Shown piece after piece: positions 1 to 11,787 of a stretch of DNA of 64,000 nucleotides. Position 1 is the stretch's first letter. Each line of letters begins with the position of its first letter. The stretch is from contig CM036243.1 of NCBI GenBank assembly GCA_020698575.1, forward strand, positions 36,569,488 to 36,633,487, in the 5' to 3' direction. This stretch comes from Bostrychus sinensis (Eukaryota > Chordata > Actinopteri > Gobiiformes > Eleotridae). The notes under the pieces are model-generated. The model saw only the letters and a program-made list of their open reading frames with translations. It searched no databases and had not been told where the DNA came from. Made by a program: the position numbers and the translations under genes.

Positions 1-420
1 CCTCCCCCCCTCCTCTGTATACTAACGCTGTGGCTGTTCCGCCCCCCCCTCCTCTCTGTATACTAACGCTGTGGCTGTTCCGCCCCCCCTCCTCCCCTCC
101 TCTCTGTATACTAACGCTGTGGCTGTTCCGCCCCCCCTCCTCCCCTCCTCTCTGTATACTAACGCTGTGGCTGTTCCTCCCCCCCTCCTCTGTATACTAA
201 CGCTGTGGCTGTTCCTCCCCCCCTCCTCTGTATACTAACGCTGTGGCTGTTCCGCCCCCCCCTCCTCTCTGTATACTAACGCTGTGGCTGTTCCGCCCCC
301 CCCTCCTCTCTGTATACTAACGCTGTGGCTGTCCCCCCCCCCCCCTCTCTGTATACTAACGCTGTGGCTGTTCCGCCCCCCCCTCCTCTCTGTATACTAA
401 CGCTGTGGCTGTTCCGCCCT
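1..420. repeat. 41-50 bp C-rich minisatellite
   Basis: About nine tandem units built from TGTATACTAACGCTGTGGC followed by TGTTCC and a C-rich tract of variable length. Successive copies start at 16, 57 and 105, so the period varies from about 41 to 48 bp, mainly through the C tract. The array runs up to the splice acceptor at 451, so it lies in the med15 intron upstream of the first visible exon. Open frames crossing it are not credible genes. Confidence 0.95.
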
Positions 421-451
421 CCAGCCGACCCCCCCTCCCCCGGCCGTGCAG

Positions 452-582
452 GTGAAGCAGCAGTACCTGTGCCAGCCGCTGTTGGACGCCGTCATCGCCA
501 ACCTCAGGTCTCCGGTCTTTAACCACAGCCTGTACCGAACCTTCGCGCCGCCCATGGCCGCCATCCACGGACCGCCCATCGC
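452..582 (+). CDS. med15: med15 (Mediator subunit 15), internal exon of the C-terminal domain
   Basis: Exon bounded by a pyrimidine-rich acceptor ending in CAG at 449-451 and a GTAAGT donor at 583. Reading from 452 gives VKQQYLCQPLLDAV, then NLRSPVFNHSLYRTF and AAIHGPPIA. I recognise this as the conserved C-terminal region of MED15 (ARC105/PCQAP), a tail-module subunit of Mediator that links transcription activators to RNA polymerase II in the nucleus. The exon is 131 nt and ends two bases into an alanine codon, which the next exon completes with its first base. The rest of the gene upstream (KIX domain, glutamine-rich region) is outside the window. The reading frame is clean and codon use is GC-rich, unlike the AT-rich surroundings. 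The assignment rests on remembered family sequence, not on a search. Confidence 0.9.
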
Positions 583-684
583 GTAAGTACCCCCGGACCC
601 GCTCCGGATCCCTCTAAACCTGGTCCCGAGCCCGGTCCCGAGCCCGGTCCTGAGCCCGGTCCTGACCCTGTCCCGGTCCCGCAG

Positions 685-851
685 CGGTCCTCACGTCGCG
701 GGGAGGAAGAGGAAACTGGAGGAGGAGGAGAAGTCGTCCATCCCCAACCTGCTGCAGGGGGAAGTGGCTCGGCTCGACGTCAAATTCACCGTCAACCTGG
801 ACTCCACCCTGCCCAGCAACAACGGGACGCTGCACCTGCTGTGCAGACTGG
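685..851 (+). CDS. med15: med15, next internal exon; last one visible in the window
   Basis: Acceptor CAG at 682-684 and donor GTAAGA at 852. The frame continues from the previous exon across a 102-bp intron: GPHVAGRKRKLEEEEK, then SIPNLLQGEVARLDVKF and SNNGTLHLLCRLG. The order (a basic and acidic linker, then LQGEVARLD and SNNGT) matches the C-terminal Mediator-binding part of MED15. The exon ends one base into a glycine codon. Vertebrate MED15 should continue with roughly 100 more residues. I found no exon that could encode them anywhere to the right; immediately downstream the sequence becomes a 22-bp minisatellite. The gene is therefore incomplete at both ends here. Confidence 0.9.
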
Positions 852-869
852 GTAAGACCAGGACGGGAC

Positions 870-3064
870 CGAAACCTGACCGAACATGGACCAAAACCAG
901 ACCGAACATGGACCAAAACCAGACCGAACACGGACCAAAACCAGACCGAACATGGACCAAAACCAGACCAAAACCAGACCGAAAACAGACCGAAAACCAG
1001 ACCAAAAACCAGACCGAACATGGACCAAAACCAGACCGAACATGGACCAAAACCAGACCGAAAACAGACCAAAACCAGACCGAACACGGACCAAAACCAG
1101 ACCGAACACGGACCAAAACCAGACCGAAAACAGACCAAAACCTGACCGAACATGGACCAAAACCAGACCGAACATGGACCAAAACCTGACCGAAACCAGA
1201 CCGAAAACAGACCGAAACCTGACCGAACATGGACCAAAACCAGACCGAACATGGACCAAAACCAGACCGAACACGGACCAAAACCAGACCGAAAACAGAC
1301 CAAAACCTGACCGAACATGGACCAAAACCAGACCGAACATGGACCAAAACCGGACCGAACATGGACCAAAACCAGACCGAAAACAGACCAAAACCAGACC
1401 GAAAACAGACCAAAACCAGACCGAAAACAGACCAAAACCAGACCGAACACGGACCAAAACCAGACCGAACACGGACCAAAACCAGACCGAAAACAGACCA
1501 AAACCTGACCGAACATGGACCAAAACCAGACCGAACATGGACCAAAACCTGACCGAAACCAGACCGAACATGGACCAAAACCAGACCGAACACGGACCAA
1601 AACCAGACCGAAAACGGACAAAAACCGGACCGAACATAGACCAAAAACAGACCGAACACGGACCAAAAACAGACCGAACACGGACCAAAAACAGACCGAA
1701 CATGGACCAAAACCAGACCGAACACGGACCAAAACCAGACCGAACATGGACCAAAACCTGACCGAACATGGACCAAAACCAGACCGAACATGGACCAAAA
1801 CCTGACCGAACACGGACCAAAACCTGACCGAAAACAGACCAAAACCAGACCGAACATGGACCAAAACCTGACCGAAACCAGACCGAACATGGACCAAAAC
1901 CAGACCGAACACGGACCAAAACCAGACCGAAAACGGACAAAAACCGGACCGAACATGGACCAAAACCTGACCGAAAACAGACCAAAACCAGACCGAACAT
2001 GGACCAAAACCAGACCGAACACGGACCAAAACCTGACCGAACATGGACCAAAACCAGACCGAACATGGACCAAAACCAGACCGAAAACAGACCAAAACCA
2101 GACCGAACATGGACCAAAACCTGACCGAAACCAGACCGAACATGGACCAAAACCAGACCGAACACGGATCAAAACCAGACCGAAAACAGACCAAAACCAG
2201 ACCGAAAACGGACAAAAACCGGACCGAACATGGACCAAAACCAGACCGAACATGGACCAAAACCAGACCGAACACGGACCAAAAACAGACCGAACATGGA
2301 CCAAAACCTGACCGAAACCAGACCGAACATGGACCAAAACCAGACCGAACATGGACCAAAACCAGACCGAACATGGACCAAAACCTGACCGAAACCAGAC
2401 CGAACATGGACCAAAACCAGACCGAACATGGACCAAAACCAGACCGAACACGGACCAAAACCAGACCGAACATGAACCAAAACCAGACCGAAAACAGACC
2501 AAAACCAGACCGAAAACAGACCAAAACCAGACCGAAAACAGACCAAAACCAGACCGAACACGGACCAAAACCAGACCGAACACGGACCAAAACCAGACCG
2601 AAAACAGACCAAAACCTGACCGAACATGGACCAAAACCAGACCGAACATGGACCAAAACCTGACCGAAACCAGACCGAACATGGACCAAAACCAGACCGA
2701 ACACGGACCAAAACCAGACCGAAAACAGACCAAAACCAGACCGAAAACGGACAAAAACCGGACCGAACATGGACCAAAAACAGACCGAACACGGACCAAA
2801 AACAGACCGAACACGGACCAAAAACAGACCGAACATGGACCAAAACCAGACCGAACACGGACCAAAACCAGACCGAACACGGACCAAAACCTGACCGAAC
2901 ATGGACCAAAACCAGACCGAACATGGACCAAAACCTGACCGAACACGGACCAAAACCTGACCGAAAACAGACCAAAACCAGACCGAACATGGACCAAAAC
3001 CTGACCGAAACCAGACCGAACATGGACCAAAACCAGACCGAACACGGACCAAAACCAGACCGAA
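870..3064. repeat. 22-bp minisatellite, A/C-rich on the plus strand
   Basis: About 100 units, each made of two 11-mers: GACCGAACATG (variants GACCGAACACG and GACCGAAAACA) followed by GACCAAAACCA (variant GACCAAAACCT). Because 22 is not a multiple of 3 and the minus-strand unit has no stop in any frame, all three minus frames stay open and yield spurious proteins of up to 812 residues. The array starts directly after the med15 splice donor, so it is intronic sequence. Confidence 0.97.
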
Positions 3065-6000
3065 AAAACCTGGTTTAGGCCTGGTTTAGTCCGGGTTTAG
3101 TCTGGGTTTAGTGGTGGTTTGACCTGGTTTAGTCCTGGTTTAGTCCTGGTTTAGTTCTGGTTTAGTCCTGGCTTAGCCCTGGTTTAGTTTTGATTTAGTC
3201 CTGGATTAGTAATGGTTTAGTCCTGGATTAGTCATGCTTTAGATCTGGTTAAGTCCTGGTTTAGTCTTGGTTTAGTCCTGGTTTAGTCCTGGTTTAGGCC
3301 TGGTTTAGTCCTGGTTTAGTTCTGGTTTAGTCCTGGTTTAGTTCTGGTTTAGTCCTGGTTTAGTCCTGGTTTAGGCCTGGTTTAGGCCTGGTTTAGGCCT
3401 GGTTTAGGCCTGGTTTAGTCCTGGTTTAGTTCTGGTTTAGTCCTGGTTTAGTCCTGGTTTAGGCCTGGTTTAGTCCTGGTTTAGTCCTGGTTTAGTCTTG
3501 GTTTAGGCCTGGTTTAGGCCTGGTTTAGGCCTGATCTATTTGCCTTAGTTTAAACCTGGTTTAGTCCTGGTTTAGTCCTGGTTTAGGCCTGGTTTAGGCC
3601 TGATCTATTTGCTTTAGTTTAGACCTGGTTTAGTCCTGGTTTAGACCTGGTATAGTCCTGGTTTAGATCTGGTTTAGACCTGGTTTAGACCTGGTTTAGT
3701 CCTGGTTTAGATCTGGTTTAGACCTGGTTTAGCCCTGGTTTAGTTTTGATTTAGTCCTGGATTAGTCCTGGTTTAGTCCTGGTTTAGTCCTGGTTTGACC
3801 TGGTTTAGTCCTGGTTTAGGCCTGGTTTGACCTGGTTTAGTCATTGTTTAGTCCTGGTTTAGTCCTGGTTTAGTCCTGGTTTAGTTCTGGTTTAGTTCTA
3901 GTTTAGTTTTGGTTTAGGCCTGGTTTAGATCTGGTTTAGATCTGGTTTAGACCTGGTTTAGTTCTGGTTTAGATTTGGTTTAGTCCTGGTTTAGTCCTGG
4001 TTTAGTCCTGGTTTAGATCTGGTTTAGTCCTGGTTTAGCCTTGGTTTAGTTTTGATTTATTCCTGGATTAGTCCTGGTTTAGCCCTGGTTTAGTTTTGAT
4101 TTAGTCCTGGTTTAGTCCTGGTTTAGGAATGCTTTAGATCTGGTTAAGTCCTGGTTTAGTCCTGGTTTAGTTCTGATTTAGTCCTGGTTTAGTCCTGGTT
4201 TAATCCTGGTTTAGTCCTGGTTTAATCCTGGTTTAGGCTTGGTTTGACCTGGTTTAGTCCTAGTTTAGTCCTGGTTTAGCCCTGGTTTAATCCTGGTTTA
4301 GCCCTGGTTTAATCCTGGTTTAGTCCTGGTTTAGTCCTGGTTTGACCTGGTTTAGACCTGGTTTAGAGCTGGTTTAGTCATCGCTTAGACCTGGTTTAGT
4401 CCTGGTTTAGGCCTGGTTTGACCTGGTTTGACCTGGTTTAGTCCTGGTTTAGTACTGGTTTAGTCCTGGTTTAGTCCTGGTTTAGTCCTGGTTTAGTCCT
4501 CGTTTAGGCCTGGTTTTGACCTGGTTTAGTTTTGGTTTAGATCTGGTTTAGTCCTGGTTTAGTCCTGGTTTAGTCCTGGTTTAGGCCTCGTTTAGGCCTG
4601 GTTTTGACCTGGTTTAGTTTTGGTTTAGATCTGGTTTAGTCCTGGTTTAGTCCTGGTTTAGTCCTAGTTTAGGCCTGGTTTAGTCATGGTTTAGACCTGG
4701 TTTAGTCCTGGTGTAGGCCTGGTTTAGGCCTGGTTTATGCCTGGTTTAGTCATGGTTTAGACCTGGTTTAGTCCTGGTGTAGGCCTGGTTTAGGCCTGGT
4801 TTAGTCCTGGTTTAGTCCTGGTTTAGTCCTGGTTTAGTTCTGGTTTAGGCCTGGTTTAGGCCTGGTTTAGGCCTGGTTTAGTCCTGGTTTAGTTTTGGTT
4901 TAGTCCTGGTTTAGTCCTGGTTTAGTCCTAGTTTAGGCCTGGTTTAGGCCTGGTTTAGACCTGGTTTAGATCTGGTTTAGTCCTGGTTTAGTCGTAGTTT
5001 AGTTTTGAGTTAGTCTTGGATGAGTCCTGGTTTAGATCTGGTTTAGACCTGGTTTAGACCTGGTTTAGGCCTGGTTTTACCTGGTTTAGTCCTGGTTTAG
5101 TCCTGGTTTAGTCCGGGTTTAATTTTGATTTAGTCCTGGATTAGTCCTGGTTTAGTTCTGGTTTAGACCTGGTTTTGACCTGGTTTAGACCTGGTTAAGG
5201 CCTGGTTTAGGCCTGGTTTAGGCCTGGTTTAGTCCTGGTTTAGGCCTGTTTTAGTCCTGGTTTAGTCCTGGTTTAGGTCTGGTTTAGGTCTGGTTTAGTC
5301 CGGGTTTAGATCTGGTTTAGGCCTGGTTTGACCTGGTTTAGGCCTGGTTTAGGCCTGGTTTAGGCCTGGTTTAGTCCTGGTTTAGTCCTGGTTTAGGTCT
5401 GGTTTAGTCCGGGTTTAGATCTGGTTTAGTCCGGGTTTAGATCTGGTTTAGTCCTGGTTTAGACCTGGTTTAGTCCTGGTTTAGTCCTGGTTTAGGTCTG
5501 GTTTAGTCCGGGTTTAGATCTGGTTTAGTCCTGGTTTAGTCCTGGTTTAGTTCTGGTTTAGTCCTGGTTTAGTCCTGGTTTAGTTCTGGTTTAGTCCTGG
5601 TTTAGTCCTGGTTTAGGTCTGGTTTAGTTCGGGTTTAGATCTGGTTTAGTCCTGGTTTAGTCCTGGTTTAGTCCTGGTTTAGTTCTGGTTTAGTCCTGGT
5701 TTAGTCCTGGTTTAGGTCTGGTTTAGTTCGGGTTTAGATCTGGTTTAGTCCTGGTTTAGTTCTGGTTTAGTCCTGGTTTAGTTCTGGTTTAGTCCTGGTT
5801 TAGTCCTGGTTTAGTTCTGGTTTAGTCCTGGTTTAGTCCTGGTTTAGGTCTGGTTTAGTTCGGGTTTAGATCTGGTTTAGTCCTGGTTTAGTTCTGGTTT
5901 AGTCCTGGTTTAGTCCTGGTTTAGTTCTGGTTTAGTCCTGGTTTATTCCTGGTTTAGTCCTGGTTTAGACCTGGTTTAGTCCTGGTTTAGTCCTGGTTTA

Positions 6001-6489
6001 GTCCTGGTTTAGTCCTGGTTTAGTTCTGGTTTAGTCCTGGTTTAGTTCTGGTTTAGTCCTGGTTTAGTCCTGGTTTAGTCCTGGTTTAGTTCTGGTTTAG
6101 TCCTGGTTTAGTCCTGGTTTAGGTCTGGTTTAGTTCTGGTTTAGTCCTGGTTTAGTCCTGGTTTAGTCCTGGTTTAGTTCTGGTTTAGTCCTGGTTTAGT
6201 CCTGGTTTAGTCCTGGTTTAGTTCTGGTTTAGGTCTGGTTTAGTTCTGGTTTAGTCCTGGTTTAGTCCTGGTTTAGTCCTGGTTTAGTCCTGGTTTAGTT
6301 CTGGTTTAGTCCTGGTTTAGTCCTGGTTTAGTCCTGGTTTAGTTCTGGTTTAGTCCTGGTTTAGTCCTGGTTTAGTTCTGGTTTAGGTCTGGTTTAGTTC
6401 TGGTTTAGTCCTGGTTTAGTCCTGGTTTAGTCCTGGTTTAGTTCTGGTTTAGTCCTGGTTTAGTCCTGGTTTAGTCCTGGTTTAGTCCT
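3065..6489. repeat. 11-bp minisatellite array 1 (core CCTGGTTTAGT)
   Basis: Roughly 310 tandem copies of an 11-mer, TCCTGGTTTAG, with single-base variants (GGCC, GACC, GATC, TTCT) and 9-10 bp short units (GACCTGGTTT). It begins at the junction with the 22-bp array and ends in CCTGGATTCTAGAC, which is also where the ~1.2-kb spacer begins. A longer variant containing GATCTATTTGC appears near 3,530 and 3,600. TAG in every unit means no open frames. Confidence 0.97.
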
Positions 6490-6763
6490 GGATTCTAGAC
6501 TTTCCTCTGAACCAACAGAGGACACAGAACCAGACTTCTGCTTTTGGAACAAAAACACAGAAACTAACCCTGTCATCAACTCATGGCAAAATAATTTACT
6601 TCTTTAAAACAGTTTGGCCTGGTTCTGTTGCACAGCACTGTGTCCTCTCTAAGTTATCTCTCGATGGACATAAACCGCTGCAGTAACATGATATCTGTAG
6701 AAAAATGGTCATAAACAAAGTTTATCTTCTTTTATCACAAAATGTAAGAGACACCGCTGCTCT

Positions 6764-6839
6764 GAAGAAGAAAAAGAAGAAGAAGAAGAAGAAGAAGAAG
6801 AAGAAGAAGAAGAAGAAGAAGAAGAAGAAGAAGAAGAAA
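6764..6839. repeat. (GAA)n microsatellite
   Basis: About 25 GAA/AAG units with one AAAAAG interruption near the left end. Tract length differs between spacer copies (6,764-6,839, 20,912-20,978, 25,068-25,124, 35,357-35,420), as expected for replication slippage. Poly-lysine and poly-phenylalanine frames over it are artefacts. Confidence 0.97.
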
Positions 6840-7047
6840 TGTGGTGCAATGTCAAAGATGTTTGTTAATGATGACGAGGACGAGATGAGGTTTGATAAAT
6901 GTGTCGTAAGATTGTTTTGGAAACATTTTGCAAATATGTAAATACAACTGAACCATGACAAGTAAGACACAGTGTGGCCCAGGTCAAAGGTCACAGAAAG
7001 CCTGGATTCAACACAGGAACAGCACTAAATTATAATTCTACCTAAAC

Positions 7048-7577
7048 AAAAAGGGACTATATTCTGCAAAATCTACCTTTTTTAACTTTTCTCCCATGTT
7101 ATGTTGTTCTCTCATCAAAAACAGACCTGGAGTTTCATTCACGCCTGTTTGAGTAATCCTGTATTCTCTGGTGCTGAGTTTCTGAGGCCTCAGAACGCTC
7201 AGTTCCACAAACCTCCGCCCACTCCAGGAAGCACTGACCAATCACCAAGCCCTCTACATCCAGTCTGCTCTCATTCATTTATCCAAAAACAAAACACTGT
7301 ACAGCTCTGTTTCCACTGATTCCTCACACACTTTTATTTTGGAGTAAAATGATACAAAAAGTTTAAGGAAATGATTTTAATCATTTTCAAACGACAGTAA
7401 CAGCTCTGCCCTCTGCTGGTCTCCTTTGGTTTCTTTATGTCAGTAGTAGAGTATTTATTAAAACTGTTTTCTTTTATTCACATAAAGTTTTTAAAGTCTG
7501 TAAACTGTGCTGCTGTTCTAGAGGAGACCAAGACGGGTTTAAAAATATAAATAAAAACAGAAAATATTGCTCTTTAA
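7048..7577. mobile_element. Non-autonomous DNA element (MITE-like), ~525-bp family, in spacer copy A
   Basis: One end reads AAAGGGACTATATTCTGC and the other end, reverse-complemented, reads TTAAAGAGCAATATTTTCTG, giving imperfect terminal inverted repeats. The same family recurs in every spacer copy, in inverted orientation in intron 2 of both deaminase genes (16,628-17,153 and 40,642-41,158), and as a diverged copy at about 45,813. The two intronic copies are flanked by TTAA on both sides. There is no transposase. TTAA flanks would fit a piggyBac-type target site, but the class is an inference. Confidence 0.6.
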
Positions 7578-7693
7578 TAAAGTTCTGTTGCTTTACAAAG
7601 TATGTGCTGTAAATACTGTAAGTTTACTGCAGTGGTTCTCAAACTGTGGTCCAGGTCTGACTGGTGGTACGCACTACACAGGCATCCGCTGGT

Positions 7694-10600
7694 GGTCCTG
7701 TTTTAGTCCTGATCTATTTGCTTTAGTTTAGACCTGGTTTAGTCCTGGTTTAGGCCTGGTTTAGACCTGGTTTAATCCTGGTTTAGGCCTGGTTTAGGCC
7801 TGATCTATTTGCTTTAGTTTAGACCTTGTTTAGTCCTGGTTTAGTCCTGGTTTAGTCCTGGTTTAGGCCTGGTTTAGGCCTGGTTTAGGCCTGGTTTAGG
7901 CCTGATCTATTTGCTTTAGTTTAGACCTGGTTTAGTCCTGGTTTAGACCTGGTTTAGATCTGGTTTAGACCTGGTTTAGCCCTGGTTTAGTTTTGATTTA
8001 GTCCTGGATTAGTCCTGGTTTAGTCCTGGTTTAGTCCTGGTTTAGGCTTGGTTTGACCTGGTTTAGTCCTGGTTTAGTCCTGGTTTAGATCTGGTTTAGG
8101 CCTGGTTTGACCTGGTTTAGTCCTGGTTTAGTCCTGGTTTAGTCCTGGTTTAGTCCTGGTTTAGATCTGGTGTAGTCCTGGTTTAGTCTTGGTTTAGTCC
8201 TGGTTTGACCTGGTTTAGTCCTGGTTTAGTCCTGGTTTAGTCCTGGTTTAGATCTGGTGTAGTCCTGGTTTAGTCATTGTTTAGTCCTGGTTTAGTTCTG
8301 GTTTAGTCCTGGCTTAGTTCTGGTTTAGTTCTAGTTTAGTCCTGGTTTAGGCCTGATTTAGATCTGGTTTAGATCTGGTTTAGACCTGGTTTAGTTCTGA
8401 TTTAGATTTGGTTTAGTCCTGGTTTAGTCCTGGTTTAGTCCTGGTTTAGATCTGGTTTAGTCCTGGTTTAGCCTTGGTTTAGTTTTGATTTATTCCTGGA
8501 TTAGTCCTGGTTTAGCCCTGGTTTAGTTTTGATTTAGTCCTGGTTTAGTCCTGGTTTAGGCCTGATTTAGATCTGGTTTAGATCTGGTTTAGTCCTGGTT
8601 TAGTTCTGATTTAGTCCTGGTTTAGTCCTGGTTTAATCCTGGTTTAGTCCTGGTTTAATCCTGGTTTAGCCCTGGTTTAATCCTGGTTTAGTCCTGGTTT
8701 AATCCTGGTTTAGTCCTGGTTTAGTCCTAGTTTAGGCCTGGTTTAGGCCTGGTTTAGTCCTGGTTTAGTCCTGGTTTAGTCCTGGTTTGACCTGGTTTAG
8801 ACCTGGTTTAGAGCTGGTTTAATCATCGCTTAAACCTGGTTTGACCTGGTTTAGTCCTGGTTTAGTACTGGTTTAGTCCTGGTTTAGTCCTGGTTTAGTC
8901 CTCGTTTAGGCCTGGTTTTGACCTGGTTTAGTCCTAGTTTAGGCCTGGTTTGACCTGGTTTAATCTTGGTTTAGTCCTGGTTTAGTCATGGTTTAGACCT
9001 GGTTTAGTCCTGGTTTAGGCCTGGTGTAGGCCTGGTTTAGGCCTGGTTTAGACCTGGTTTAGTCCTGGTTTAGTCCTGGTTTAGTCCTGGTTTAGTTTTG
9101 GTTTAGTCCTGGTTTAGTTTTGGTTTAGTCCTGGTTTAGTTCTGGTTTAGGCCTGGTTTAGGCCTGGTTTAGTCCTGGTTTAGTTTTGGTTTAGTCCTGG
9201 TTTAGTCCTGGTTTAGTCCTAGTTTAGGCGTGGTTTGACCTGGTTTAGTCCTGGTTGATTCCTGGTTTAGGCCTGGTTTAGGTCTGGTTTAGACCTGGTT
9301 TAGATCTGGTTTAGTCCTGGTTTAGTCCTGGTTTAGTCGTAGTTTAGTTTTGAGTTAGTCCTGGATTAGTCCTGGTTTAGATCTGGTTTAGACCTGGTTT
9401 AGACCTGGTTTAGACCTGGTTTAGGCCTGGTTTTACCTGGTTTAGTCCTGGTTCAATCCGGGTTTAATTTTGATTTAGTCCTGGATTAGTCCTGGTTTAG
9501 TTCTGGTTTAGACCTGGTTTTGACCTCGTTTAGACCTGGTTAAGGCCTGGTTTAAGCCTGGTTTAGGCTTAGTTTGACCTGATTTAGTCCTGGTTTAGTC
9601 CGGGTTTAGGCTTGGTTTGACCTGGTTTAGTCCTGGTTTAGATCTGGTTTAGGCCTGGTTTAATGCTGGTTTAGTCCGGGTTTAGGCTTGGTTTGACCTG
9701 GTTTAGGCCTGGTTTAGTCCTGGTTTAGTCCTGGTTTAGTCCTGGTTTAGTCCTGCTTTAAGCCTGGTTTGACCTGGTTTAGTTTTGGTTTAGATCTGGT
9801 TTAGTCCTGGTTTAGACCTGGTTTAGTCCTGGTTTAGACCTGGTTTAGTCCTGGTTTAGTCCTGGTTTAGTTTTGGTTTAGTCCTGGTTTAGTTCTGGTT
9901 TAGGCCTGGTTTAGGCCTGGTTTAGGCCTGGTTTAGTCCAGGTTTAGTTTTGGTTTAGTCCTGGTTTAGTCCTGGTTTAGTCCTAGTTTAGGCCTGGTTT
10001 GACCTGGTTTAGTCCTGGTTGAGTCCTGGTTTAGGCCTGGTTTGACCTGGTTTAGTCCTGGTTTAGTTCTGGTTTAGGCCTGGTTTAGGCCTGGTTTAGT
10101 CCTGGTTTAGTTTTGGTTTAGTCCTGGTTTAGTCCTGGTTTAGTCCTAGTTTAGGCCTGGTTTGACCTGGTTTAGTCCTGGTTGAGTCCTGGTTTAGATC
10201 TGGTTTAGACCTGGTTTAGACCTGGTTTAGACCTGGTTTAGGCCTGGTTTTACCTGGTTTAGTCCTGGTTTAGTCCGGGTTTAATTTTGATTTAGTCCTG
10301 GATTAGTCCTGGTTTAGTTCTGGTTTAGACCTGGTTTTGACCTGGTTTAGACCTGGTTAAGGCCTGGTTTAGACCTGGTTTAGTCCAGGTTTAGATCTGG
10401 TGTAGTCCTGGTTTAAGCCTGGTTTAGGCTTGGTTTGACCTGATTTAGTCCTGGTTTAGTCCGGGTTTAGGCTTGGTTTGACCTGGTTTAGTCCTGGTTT
10501 AGATCTGGTTTAGGCCTGGTTTTACTTGGTTTAATGCTGGTTTAGTCCGGGTTTAGGCTTGGTTTGACCTGGTTTAGTCCTGGTTTAGTCCTGGTTTAGT

Positions 10601-11415
10601 CCTGGTTTAGTCCGGGTTTAGGCTTGGTTTGACCTGGTTTAGTCCTGGTTTAGATCCGGTTTAGGCCTGGTTTAGTCCGGGTTTAGGCTTGGTTTGACCT
10701 GGTTTAGATCTGGTTTAGGCCTGGTTTAGTCCAGGTTTAGATCTGGTGTAGTCCTGGTTTAAGCCTGGTTTAGGCTTGGTTTGACCTGGTTTAGTCCTGG
10801 TTTAGATCTGGCTTAGACCTGGTTTAGATCTGGTTTAGACCTGGTTTAGTCCTGGTTTAGACCTGGTTTAGACCTGGTTTAGACCTGGTTTAGTTTTGAT
10901 TTAGTCCTGGATTAGACCTGGTTTAGACCTGGTTTAGTCCTGGTTTAGTCCTGGTTTAGATCTGGTTTAGTCCTGTTTTAGTCCTGGTTTAGATCTGGTT
11001 TAGGTCTGGTTTAGACCTGGTTTAGATCTGGTTTAGACCTGGTTTAGACCTGGTTTAGTTTTGATTTAGTCCTGGTTTAGACCTGGTTTAGACCTGGTTT
11101 AGTCCTGGTTTAATCCTGGTTTAGTCCTGGTTTAGACCTGGTTTAGACCTGGTTTAGACCTGGTTTAGATCTGGTTTAGACCTGGTTTAGTCCTGGTTTA
11201 GTCCTGGTTTAGACCTGGTTTAGACCTGGTTTAGTTTTGATTTAGTCCTGGATTAGACCTGGTTTAGACCTGGTTTAGTCCTGGTTTAGTCCTGGTTTAG
11301 ATCTGGTTTAGTCCTGTTTTAGTCCTGGTTTAGATCTGGTTTAGGTCTGGTTTAGACCTGGTTTAGATCTGGTTTAGACCTGGTTTAGCCCTGGTTTAGT
11401 TCCTGTTTAGTCCCT
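7694..11415. repeat. 11-bp minisatellite array 2
   Basis: Same 11-mer family as the array at 3,065. Early units include the longer GATCTATTTGC variant (7,708, 7,800, 7,903). Variant order between about 7,920 and 9,050 parallels 3,650-4,800 (for example a TCATTG unit then TTCTAG units, later a GAGCTGG unit followed by TCATCGC), so the arrays share higher-order segments. It decays into TTCCTGTTTAGTCCCTGTTTTG near 11,400, a boundary shared with 36,307. Confidence 0.95.
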
Positions 11416-11619
11416 GTTTTGTTCTTCTTTAGTATTGCATTTTTCTTGTAATCCTGATCCAGATTTATGTTCATTGTAGTTGTAGCGCTCTTAGTGTGGA
11501 CCAGTATGAGCTCAGGCAGTAGACATCTACTAGGTTCATATGAGGAGGAAGTAGGACGGAGTAATTACCAACCAATGAACAACTGTTGTTTTATTACAAC
11601 ACCATATAGTTGGGTAAAC

Positions 11620-11787
<168 letters not shown>

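Larger units (their letters stand above)
6490..7693. repeat. ~1.2-kb spacer unit, copy A
   Basis: Begins at TTCTAGACTTTCCTCTGAACC and ends at GGTGGTCCTGTTTTAGTCC. It holds, in order, about 270 bp of anonymous sequence, a (GAA)n tract at 6,764-6,839, about 200 bp more, a ~525-bp MITE-like element (7,048-7,577), and a short piece starting CAGTGGTTCTCAAACTGTGG at 7,630 that resembles the left end of a hAT transposon. Near-identical copies sit at 20,638, 24,793 and 35,081, with a 5'-truncated one at 19,215. Small open frames shared by all copies look like repeat content rather than genes. Confidence 0.92.

Noticed and set aside
325..522. 65-residue plus-strand open frame across the C-rich minisatellite and the first med15 exon
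   Set aside because: It reads the exon in the wrong frame and crosses the splice acceptor; the correct frame encodes med15.
614..3052. 812-residue minus-strand open frame (repeating FGPCSVWFWSMFGL) and several shorter overlapping ones on both strands
   Set aside because: A 22-bp tandem repeat with no stop in any minus frame cycles through all three frames, giving long open frames automatically. It lies in a med15 intron, has no independent start context, and frames overlap on both strands.
6705..6994. Poly-lysine and poly-phenylalanine open frames (also at 20,853, 25,009 and 35,298)
   Set aside because: Produced by the (GAA)n microsatellite inside each repeated spacer.
7038..7319. Conserved 67- and 72-residue frames repeated in every spacer copy
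   Set aside because: Conserved only because the spacer is duplicated; they lie on opposite strands of the same MITE-like element with no start or splice support, and the diverged copy at 45,866 shows no coding-type conservation.
3065..11415. Telomere-like repeat (TTTAGG-type motif within the 11-mer)
   Set aside because: The unit is CCTGGTTTAGT and variants, not TTAGGG; TTTAGG arises only by chance in the GGCC variant. The position is interstitial.
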